Positions 11,301 through 23,300 of a stretch of 64,000 bases of DNA are shown here, one piece after another. Every line of letters begins with the position of its first letter. Position 1 is the first letter of the stretch. The position numbers were made by a program, and so were the translations under genes. The notes below the pieces were generated by a model that saw only the letters and a program-made list of their open reading frames with translations, did no database searches and was not told the DNA's origin. This stretch comes from Nemopilema nomurai (lineage: Eukaryota; Cnidaria; Scyphozoa; Rhizostomeae; Rhizostomatidae): assembly GCA_003864495.1 (NCBI GenBank), contig ML133380.1, positions 186,001 through 250,000 on the forward strand. Reading direction: 5' to 3'.

Positions 11301-14300
11301 ATTAACGCAAACTGTTTACGTAACGGTAATAGCGTAGAAGGGTAGATGCTTAGCTCTTTACCTTGCTAGACAAACATTTGAAGCTCCCAGTCGTCGATAG
11401 GCCGAATTCTTCCGCTGAGAAGAAAAGAGAAGATCGATTCACAGACAAGCAACACAGGCAACATTTAGAAAAGCTCAACATGCCGGACAGCTAAAAATGC
11501 CGGACAGCTAAAAATGCCGGACAGAAATAGCAAAAAAGCTATTGGGGCCTTGAACTGTTGAATATCAAAATAGAACTTCAGCAGCAAGGTTAACTTGTCT
11601 AAGGATGTGACGTAATGAACGAATACTCACGTGATCCAAAGGCACAAACAAAGTGCGTTGATGCTGAGATCTTTTCCAATTTCAACTTTCCGCGAATTGC
11701 TTTTCCGCAGCTCTCGCAAACGCGACTCGGGGATAGGCCAGGCTTTGCTGCTTGGGAAAGGACATAGCCCTGACAAAAATAGGATGTGTGTTAGTATCGG
11801 TTCCTACAGATGTCAGTCTGCTCATGGTAATACTACATAGAAGCGAATGATCTGAGATGAAGTATTAGCGATCCACAATACAAGCAAAACAAGAGTAGAG
11901 CTGAGACACTTCAATCATCATTAACCCATACCAAAGATATTTCAATGGCCGATAATAAAAGTTAAAACTATAGTTTCTAAAGCAAAGTCAACTCTCATCA
12001 GCATCTTACTAAGACGGCTTGGTGTCCAGGAGTAAGGCTGTTCTCTTGATTCTACTACGATTTTCCCATGAGTAAACTTGGTCACAACCTAACTCATTAG
12101 CAATCAGTGGAATTTCGCAACTGCGATATCTTCGAAAGAAGTTCGCATGAAACTTTAGAATAAGAGGTCTTACAGGCTGGTAGGTACTTTGTGTACCAAG
12201 TACTGAATATGTGCAGGCGGAAGCTTTGATGGCTGAAGTAACCTCTGCGGAAAAAATTACGATTAAGGAACTGCAGATAAATTGATCTTATTAGCAAAAA
12301 AGATTTGAACAACAAACAGAAGGATGAAATTAAATGAATATAGCAATGCATCATGATTCTTCATAGATTAGAATAAAGCAATCCATCATGATTCTTCATA
12401 GATTAGAACAAAGCAACGCATCTTGATTCTTCATAGATTAGAATAAAGCAATGCATCTTGATTCTTCGTAGATTAGAATAAAGCAATGCATCATGATTCT
12501 TCATAGATTAGAATAAAGCAATGCATCCTTTTTCTTCAAGAGAAAAGTCTCATGTACCTATATTGGCTAGGTCGGTTGCAAATGCGGCGATGACGTCAGA
12601 GTTCTCTTCCAGCTTGAACATTTGATGAGAATTTCCATTGAAGCAATCAAGGCGTCTTGCAAGAATCACAGGAGAGCCTTCGTACCCTGGAAAATCACGT
12701 GATTCCGAGAACGGGTCAGTTTGAAGAGGAGGCGTAGACACTGTCAAAACGAGGTTGGCATTGCTCTTTAGATGAAAGAACCTGCGGAGAAGAAAGCGAT
12801 ACTCTTCAACGATGGGCAATGTTATAACGTCATCAATGCAACGAGTCACCGTACAAATTTCTAGCATTGTCGATGATGTATGAAGTCCTGAACTTCATTT
12901 CGCCAATTTGAACTTATACTTGCGATTTAAGGTATTAAAAAAGAGATTTCAAGGAACTTAAATGTGACAACTAACCCAAGATCTGACACGACCCATCTTT
13001 GGAGGGAATCTTCCAGCTTTTTATTACAGATGAGAATTTCTTGTCCAGTTGTTGACTACAGAAGAGCATTCAGCAAATTAGGTAATCAGCAATTATGCAG
13101 TCAGAGACAGAAACAACCACTTGCTGTGCAAGCAGATGAAAGATACGAAAATGAACAAACAACATCCTTTGAACATAACACGATAAAATATGTCGTTAAC
13201 CCATTGAAACAAAAACTTCATACTATTTCCATCAAGGGATTTCTGCCAATTTAAGGAGATCAGCCTATAGATCGCATTTCTGCCTTACTAGGGACGTGAA
13301 GGTATTGTACCTGCCCATTCATGGCATTCTTTGGGTTGAAACTAAAAGGCGCCAAAACAGTGACAGAATCACGGCATTCTCTTATCTGACTAAAAAGAGA
13401 TACAGTAATTGCGGAATGATGCAGGCCACAAAAAACCTATTGCTACGACACCTGATCATTTTGATTCACTCCGAGGACGAGCCTCTTATTGGCTTTCAGC
13501 TGAATGAAACCATCACTGTACACCCATTCGTAGAACGCATTGGAAGGAGGCTTGCTTGATGGCTCTGCAGATCGGCTGCAAAAGAATTGTTAGATAAACC
13601 GATCTCAATGCAAATAGGTTACGAGTTTCTAAAACTTGTGCAAGGCAAAATTTTTTCTTTATCGTCCGACCTCTAGTTCAGTTCTAGCCCCCAATAAACG
13701 AATATAGGCCTGCCCCAAGTGACAGAAAATTAAAAGTGAACAAGTGCTTTGCGGTACGAAACTTCGCAATAGCTAGAAATAGCGGAACCAGTGTTTGCAT
13801 ACTTAAAGAACTTTTTCGCCCGACACTCCTCAGAGTATGCATACCTGATATGGAATTGGCAAAACTCTTTTACTTAGCGAGAAGAACCAACAAAAGCTTC
13901 ATCAATCATAGTTGAATTGGATGGCTTTGAAACGCCAGCATTAGGTACGTAACCATACTACAGCACAGGATCATTCACCTGAACTTTCTTTCTAGGGATG
14001 GGTTGGAGAAAGTAAACTCGTCCGAGGTGACATCCCCAGTGCTTCTATCCGAGGCCATGCCGGACTCTCCCATCTGCAGCCTCTCGCGGATGTTCTGCAG
14101 ACGCTCCTCCGACTTGATGTGTGCTATCTGGTGTGACGTCAAAGCCGAACTCTGCAGGTCCCGGATTCTAAGGACGAATTCGCATTGAACATAAATTGAA
14201 GCACTAGTGCCTATACTTGGATGGCGAAATCAAAATCAGAAATGACTGAGCAAATAATCTTAAGCAAGGTGTAAATTGGGCTGGTAGAGCCACTTCATTT

Positions 14301-17300
14301 ACGAATTGACAGGATGAAGAAAGCCAAAACGCTGCTCACTCATTCTCTTCCTTGACTTCCTCTGGTGAGACTGGTGATACTTCTTCCAACACCTGCAAAT
14401 CTTCACTTGATTTCTTAGAAACAACAACAGGGGAACCGCTTTGTAAGGGACCGTTGACTTGCAAGATGAAATCTAAAACGAATGACAATTGTTGTTTTCA
14501 AACAGCTAACAAGCGTATTTTCTAATTGATCCTACCGGCAAATCAGGACATCGACGATAACCTTTTAACGCAAAAGTGTTTATGCAGTTTAAGCGGCAAT
14601 GCAATGCAATTTCAATCTTGATTTATTGGCATTAAAATAGGATCTATTCGAGGCAGCACAACGTGGCCAGCACTTCGTACCTTGCTGATCTTTCAACATG
14701 ACGTAATTCCTAATTCTGTTAACATCCGACGCCAGGTTCGCCAGCAAGGACCTTCGCTGCTGCTCCGCGTGCGTCAGATTCGGATCTATCCAAGGGTCTC
14801 CGCTCGAAACGTACACCAACTGGTCTCGACCTAGGCCCTTAACAGACGTGAGCTCCTCCCCAGCGTCAGTAAACAACCGCCGAGCCGCGAACGGCAGACT
14901 CATGGCATCCGTGCACCGGTCTAGGAACTATCAATATTAACCAATGATTAAATAGGTAGCACACAGGGGAAAGATGCACAAGGCTTGCCCGCACAATGAA
15001 CGGGGTTAGGAGGCAGCCGGCCTAAGGACCAAACAGTCGCAACAACACACTGAAAGTGGTTAAACAGGAAGGAGAAAATACCTGCTCAAATTCAACTTCT
15101 TCAACGCTGGCTAGCTGCGTGTCCTGAAAGCTTCCCTTGCTGCAAAGGAACAATGCGCGATTATGACAAACGAAAACAAATAATCACCACATAAATAAAA
15201 CGGGATAGGAAAGAGACTAGGAGAAGGAACCACAGGGGTTTAAGGGAAACCTTTTCTTCCATTTCAGCGGCAGGGACACTGTCACTTTCCTGGTCATCTG
15301 AAAAACAAGAGAGACTTGCTACTCAATGCCTTTGATACAGAGGTCTTGTTAAAAGTGCAGAATAACTACGGTTGCAAACCAAAGGATAGGCTTATTTCAG
15401 CTGCATCTCCGCCAATGTCTGCTTATGTTTGTTAACACTTGTGTGTTGCATGATTAGAGACGTTCGCCTCATACTTACACTGGAAAGATCAGGTCCGACC
15501 ACAATGACAGCTCGGCTACCATCGTGTTCTCCATTTTTCAAAACTTTCAGTCGAGCTGGTTGACCTGTCAGAATGAAGCATTGTGTGTTTGTAGGCCTTC
15601 CAGTAGTAAAGTGTTGGATATTTGATAGAAATTATAGGGATTGTCAAAAAGGATTTTACTTAAACAGATTGAAAAGAAGAAGAAACAACAAAATCACTGT
15701 TCCGCTTTTTAATATTTGACAGCACAAAATGTTTTATCACAAGCTTATAAGTGTCATTAAGCAGACAAACCATTAAGCTGCTTTAGAGTTTTTGTAAACC
15801 CACCGTAAAATGGGGAGCCGGCTTTCTCCTTACTATGTAGTTTTCTCTTCAGTTTTGGAGCAGATGAAAGCAAGTAGCCAGTTACGTCATCCTAATAAAG
15901 AAAAAGCATTATCAGAAACCAAGGAGAATTAAAACCAGTTCAAGCGGTTTACGATAAAAAGATTAAGCCAAGATGAAGTGTGTAGAAGCAAAGCAACAAA
16001 GATGAAGTCTAAAAAGAATGGTAACTCTACTTTTAATCAGAGTCATGGGATTTTACGGTCGCACAGTCATTGACCGGAGGAATGTCCTCGAAAAGCAATA
16101 GAAGCCCATGCGACACACCAAAGCCCACTTACTATTGTTCTGTGTGGAAGGTTTGCCTTCTAGGATGTTCTTGTTTGGAAGAAGTTCAACAACTTCCCTA
16201 GACTCTGCTTTTAATAGCTTTACATGATTCAACATTTACCTCTACCCAGGTATCTGCCTCGTTCACAGGCCAGATCAGCCCTTGTCTAATCCACTTCTCT
16301 GATAGGGATGAGCTCGATAGGAGACTGGCTGGATCTTCCACTTTGATTGCCCATCTGAAATGAAGCAATTGAAAAAGGAACATGCATATATGTGCGTACA
16401 CCGTCCTTATCGAAACATTTTAGTTTGCATTTGCATTTGCAACTTGACCAATAAACAATGCGATCGACTTGCACTTAACTGTGCCAATAAACTTTTTCAT
16501 TCTTCAGATAAAATAAAATACACCTTACCTTTGCCGGATCCTGGTCGGATCCTTGTCATCAAACTTCCCAAAAACAGCCAGCCCGACTTTTTCGCCACCA
16601 AAAATATCTGGCAACTCTTTTAAAAGTTCTCCCGACGTTTTGATTGCCTCCTTCTCATTCGCAGCCTCTTCTTGGTTTCCTTCACCTTCAGTCACCTTCT
16701 CTCCCCCGTCTACCTCACCATTCTCTCCTACAGCCCCCTCTTGCGCAGGGGGTATGCGCTCATCGTCACTGCTTGTCCCTTTCATTCGTACTCTGATGTC
16801 GTCCGCAGACTTTCTTTTCTCCTTTCCCATCTCCTCTCCATCCTCGCTACTATCACTGCTACTACTCGATCCAAAATTCCACAATTTCTTCTTGTCCTTC
16901 TTCTTTTTCTTCAACTTCTTTCGTTTGACTTTGTCTGTATGAAAAGCAACAAAACCTTTACTCACGATGAACTTTCACGTCCATAGAACAGGTCAAATTT
17001 ATCTTTTTAAAGATTGATAAGAATAAAATACCATTTCATAACAACAATGAAAAGATATTAACTAGCATACAACCTGGGACCAAAATCAGACAAAATCTGG
17101 CACAAAAGTGGAGCATTATATTGCATTGGACATTTGAGCTTTCAACTTTAGTATAATTATGCTGAAAAATTCCAGCTGTATGGCAAATTTGTAGGTCAAT
17201 ACCTGATGATAATTTCGAAGAGCCTTCACTGTCAGAAGAACTGAACATTGAGTCTGAAGTGTCCTTTTCCTTATGGCACGATGCTTCACTAATTTGTTCA

Positions 17301-20300
17301 GTTTTTGGTAAAGCTATTTCGATGCGCAGTTCATTTGCAGCCGTCAAGTAAAACTCTGGTGAGAGCCTGGAGACGATTTCTCCATTTGGGGTGAGTCTCC
17401 ACTGCTGGCCTGAGTTGGTCAATATCTGCGATCTGCGAGGAAGAGGGGGCAATACAAAGGATTGATCAAGTTTAAGTTTTATGAAAGACAAAAATTATAA
17501 ATAAGATTACTATTAATGGTGCCATATCTAAAAGCGAGCTTGAATTTAATGAAACTTGCTAGCTTCAATGGTCCATTTCAATTTCATTTCAAATATCAAA
17601 TCATTTACTTACAGCAATTCTAATGCAAGTGATATCAATTCTTGAGACAATGATAATGATTAATACAATTTTAGGGATAGCAGATTTGTGAATTTTAAGG
17701 GTCTAATTTTAGCAAACCAAGCCCGCTGACCGGTCATACATAATATCAACCCACCTCTGCTCCTCCACACTGTCCGCATTCTCACGCAGCACCGACTGGC
17801 TTTCTTCAATTGCGAAACCAACGGCAAATCCTTCGATTTTCGTTTCGCCATTGAGAAAAGACACTTTTTGGTCGTTGACTGAGAGCACAAGGTTTTTGAA
17901 CTGCATATTCCTAATTTTGCCGTCCTACAAATTCAAAAATGGTGAAAGTTTAAACCCAGTTATTTGATCAGCATGAAGCAGTATCTGTCTATCTGGATCA
18001 TTTTACTTTAATCCAATACACAAGAACATTCTTTGAATTGAAATATATTCGATTACACAATTTGATGTCATTCACTTAATGTAAGCTCATTGATTCAACT
18101 GGCATTAAGAATAATGGCAAATGTTCGAGCTTGTCCTACTTTTTTGCAAAGTTTGATACACGTTGTGGTGAGTAAGTCAGTTTCCATTCAGCCTCTAAGA
18201 CGATCAGTACGAACCTTGGTGAAGATCCACTGCGCTGCATTTTCACCCCAGAAGTCCGCATGGTCGTCTCTCCCTTTCCGAATCACGTGCAACTCTGGAT
18301 AGAGAACGAGGCTCCTATCCTTCTTGTTTTGGAGAAAAACATTCTCGGTTCTCAGTCTGTTTTCATTCACTCCTTGCACAAGTTGGGTCTTCCACTCCTC
18401 CGCAGAAGATACATCAATCAGTTCCCTCTCAACTTCATTAATCGAGAGAGGGGCTGTTGTTGACCAAAGCGAGGCTTTCGCAAGCTTTTCGTCCGCACCA
18501 GTCCACATATCGCGTTGCAAAAATGACCTTTCATCCCAAAAGTTCAGCAGCTTGACCTTCTCTGTGGCTAAGCCAATGACGTCATCTGAAAATGAGTGAA
18601 AACTCGAATGAGCTTCGTGATCTCATATACATGTCAGTGAGGGTCAGAAAATGAGACTTTTATAGCTATTTAACAGCCTGACTGAATAGAACTGACGCAT
18701 CAAATAAACTCCAAATCAACCAATCAGAGTCCAGAAAATTGACCGCTTCACGGCTGAGAGGTTTTGCCTGTTAATGTCATATTTGTGGAGGATTTATTGG
18801 CAATTGTCATCATAGACAATTGAAGTGATTGCAAAAAACATTCTTTGCTTTGAGTTGATAATGAAGAAGGTTTGAATTATAAAAAGTGCAGCTGGTATTT
18901 AGTTCTTCATGAAAAAGCTTCCACGATGCAGAAACCACAGCATGACCAAATGATAACACCATTTCTTCAGCTATTCTTTGGCTAATTTCTCGTGGGAGCT
19001 TCTTCATGAAGAACGTGTGCTCAGTAATAAAATGATCAGCTTGCACTACGTAGAAGTAAATGGAAATCCAGGTAGGTGATGTAAATAATGAAATAAGCAA
19101 GAGATTCTGATCACGCACACTCAATTGGCACAAAATCTTCCCCTAGGGAAAGCCAGATCTCTGCATCGTTACTGAGTTCATTGAGGTCCAAAACTTCAGT
19201 CCCATTGAGAAGGAAAGCCCTCTTGAAGACTGCTCTTCTCCCGTGACCAATAAAAACCTCTCTCAGAGATTGATTATTGTTCATCAAATCAAAGAAGCTC
19301 TGCAAAAGCTGTTCTTGGGACTTCTTTCCTTTCAGCAAATCTTTGCTGCTGAAGTACACAACAATCGCATCAGAGTCTTTTGTCCCGTTTTTGTGAACTT
19401 TAAGGCGGTACGATTTCGTTCCGACCAAACGACTGTTTTCACTAACTTCAGCAATATGCTGAAACTTGTAAGAGCTTCCAAAAGTTTCTTCCTCTCTGTA
19501 CTTCTCCTTGAGAATTTTGAGCCGTGATTTCAGCTTTCTCAAAGTTTCTTTGTAACTTTCTACCAAAGTCTCCACCTGTTAGAGAAGTTTTGTATATAAC
19601 TTTACAATGGAAATTAACAATAACATATTTTTCAGGCGAGATATACGATGATTTAACAAGTGAATCTGCGAATATAGAAAACAATAAATACACACATAGT
19701 TAGCGATAGAAAATACAAATTGCTGCCATTTCATAAAACATCAAATTGTGTTCCAAAGCAGTCCTGGATCTCTCTTAAACTTGTCAAGTTTAATTTAGAT
19801 AACTGGATAAAATTCTAAATCATTCCTGCAAGTGGGTGGAAAGTGTTAGCCTGCTTACATCTGATATATCTCTCTCAATTTCCGCATCTGTTCTGGAAGC
19901 CACTTCAGGATCCGCAACCTCCTTTCCGTTTTTTCTATCCTCAAGCTACAACAACAACAAAAACAAATTATATTTGGGCATTTGAGCAAGATGCCAGCAA
20001 GAAAAAATTCTATGCCTCTTTAATAACCGATGCCAATAATTGAGACTTACCATCTGAAGACTTCTCTGTTTCTCCTTTATCCTTTCTCTGAAGCCTAGAG
20101 CAGCTGACATGATGAAGTCGTAGGCCCCAGAGGGACTGAACCCCTCCCCCTTGGTCACCCACACGGGGCCAAGCAAATTCCCATGTGACGTTTGTATCGT
20201 CTCGATAATTGATGGAACTGTGAATTTAAATACAAAAAAACTATTTACTTTTTGCATTGGAAGAATGCAGTAGAGAAATAAAGAAACATTTCATCTTGCT

Positions 20301-23300
20301 TTCGAAATGGCATGTCGATACCGTATTTGATCCGTCAAATACATACAAACTACGATCATAGTAGTTATATGGGAATAGATTCGTCAAATAGTTATACATA
20401 CTACAACTACAACATTATACAAATACATACTAGAATATGAATCTACCATATTTTACTGGAAAGTCACATAGGCACATGTAGGTATATCACATAAGATCGA
20501 AGCCATTATGACCATATTCCATCAAAAGAAAACAGGTTTTGTTAAATACAGGTTATAGCTGTAAAGTTGCATGACCATATTCCATCAAAAGAAAACAGGT
20601 TTTGTTAAATACAGGTTATAGCTGTAAAGTTGCATACCATCAGAGAAGCATTTGATTTCCGTGCCTTGCCAATCGAACAAAGCCCGTGCACTGCTGTTAA
20701 GACCAAGCTTCAGAGTGCAGTCGTCCAGGAACTGCGAAGGAAAAAGGGTAGTTGCTACTTAGATGGAGTTGCCTAGCAAGCCTACAATGATTGCCAAAAA
20801 TAGCTTGCACCAGATAATACCAGGCAATACAGCAAGTGTAACGAGTATGATTAAATGGTTGTTGTTGTTGTCAGTATCAATCGAGAGTGTGTTCTTGTCC
20901 CTCACTCAGCCAAGCCTACACTAAACGCTACACAAGGAACGTCAATTATTTCTTTAAATAATTCAATAATCTTCATAATTATACGGGTTGATTTACCTAT
21001 ATTCTACAATGTTAAGTTTACACAGATAGGACAGAAATATTTACAGGATTAAAATTAAAATCGGGAAGTTATCGGGTAGGTTATGGGAAAACCTTAAAGA
21101 AAGATTATCGAAATGAACATACCTCCTCGAATCTATGGCACACGATTTCAGCACAATCTCTGCTTTCGCCGTTTTTAAACACGAGCACTCGATACTTCTG
21201 CGATTCGACTAATTCCTTCATCCTTTTCGTTAATGAAACTTTCTTGCTCACCGGCTTTTCCTCGGGCAGCATTATCCCGCTTATTGTCCACGAAGACGAC
21301 AGTCTGATTCGTTCATTCTCTAATATATATAAATTTGAAATTTTAGTAAGACAATGACCATTAGAGAGAACTTTAATCTGATAAATATACCAAGTGAATT
21401 AAGATATTACGGGATAATGTTTGGGACAGATGCTAAGATTGTAATTGCACAGATTCAGAAAGGCAATTGATTAGTATTGTATGAAAAGGAATTTTCCTGA
21501 CATGCATAAATATGTATTAAACAGTATATAAACACTGAAATTGAAAGGCGAAAAGTTCAACAATATTTCGTTTGGTACGGCCTTGATTCGGTCCCACAGG
21601 AACATTTGGCCCATCAATTGCCGGACAAAACACAGGGGCGGCCTACATTGCAGATTCATAATAAGTCGAGTTCGCGCAAGGTCTTGGAGCCTGTCTGGGT
21701 TCTAGGAACCTTTCTTGATCTGGGAGCATGGAGGAACTTATATGCATTACATTTTGGCCGAAAAGAAGTGCCTTTGTACCACTGACATTGCATTGAAAAG
21801 TGGCACTTTTCCACCTGGAGACATTTGAACTAACATTGCCACCCTAAAGAAGTCTAACCTCTCAATGATTTGTGTGGGTCTTTGAATGGCTCTCCCATTG
21901 ATATGTAGACACCACAATCTTTAGAAAGCTGATGCGCAAATGTCACTTCCTTTCCGTTAGGAAGAAAAATCTTTCTTCCTGCAGAGGGTAGACCAAGTTT
22001 TTCCGTCGCTTCTTCCAAAAGCTGAAACATTTCAGAAAAGTTTTGCATTCTGTAAAAGGTGTATCATTGAATAAAAAGCAATTTCCTAATTTCACGATGG
22101 ATGCAATTTGACATTAAGCTTTAGCATGACATAACAATTTTTAAGGAAAAGAATGTGCATCTAAATTCGATAAAATATTCTAGCGCAAGTATCAGATTGC
22201 TTGGAGCATCAGATATTGACTTAGCTACCTGAAACAAGTTCTTTGCTATGACCCTGACAGATTGGCTTCTGTTTCCATTGGGGAATGCATGAACACAAAG
22301 GTTGATACCCTTTTTCATGTAGCCTTTCTTTGGACTTCTACCTCTTGTGGACGCATGTGATGTTACAAGAGAGGCTGTGAGTGAAAAATCTATTAATAAA
22401 GTATTTCCCAAGCCATATAAAAAACCACTACCTTCAATAGGTAAAGTTCTACCAAAATGTTTGAGCAAATAAAATGGGATAAACCAAATTGTTTGTTCAA
22501 AGCCTGCAAAATTGAATTGTCTAGCAAGTTGAATGCTATAAAACAAGCAGGTTAAAAAATTGAATTGAAAACATACAGGACTGCAGGCAAAGACAAATAT
22601 CTACTTGTGCTTCTAGTGCTAGTTTCTAGTACTTTACTAGGTCAAAAGCCAATGCAAAGCAACCATGATTGGATACCTGTGAGTGACATCGAAGAGGCAG
22701 TACCTAATGAGCCAAGAGAGCCAGAGCGCCTGTCAATAAAGAAATTGATCTCGTCTTTGTGAAAAAATAAGTTGAGAAAAGTGAATAATCATGGTGGAAA
22801 GGAATCACTGTTTAATAAAAATTCATTTTCAGCACTTTTCTGTAATGGCAACTAGGAACTAAAATGTCAAAAAATAGTCCCAGGATAGCCATAAAGTCCC
22901 CATTAATTGCTGGTTTTCAAATCATCAATACTTTTATAGCAGTTTTAAGGTCATTAAGTCCCTTGAATGATTTAAACTACCTTAGCCAACAAAGGCTAAT
23001 CAAAAGTTGCCACATTAATCAACAAATTATCTAGAGGTACCTATTAATTACTTTTTTGCCTTCTTTTGGTCAAGGACTAAGGGTAAATCACAGTAAAATT
23101 TTGCATATCAAATTATTTCCTTCAATAATTTCCTGCATTTGTGGTTACCACCCAGAGTCTCTCTGCCCTAGTACAGCAATAACAATTTTTTGCAACATTA
23201 AGCTTCCAATCTTGATCTTCTTTACCATATACTCAACAGAACCTTTCAATACATTTGAAGGCTTAAGAAGTGTGGATCTGAGACCGTTTCTTAGACACTT

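Noticed and set aside
16553..16986. Plus-strand frames rich in Ser, Phe and Pro
   Set aside because: They are the antisense of the Lys/Glu/Ser-rich exon 16529-16934.
18810..19133. Extra exon of the DCDC1-like gene around 18810-19060
   Set aside because: The open frame has an acceptor-like start, but no donor in the needed phase; including it would not solve the phase mismatch convincingly.
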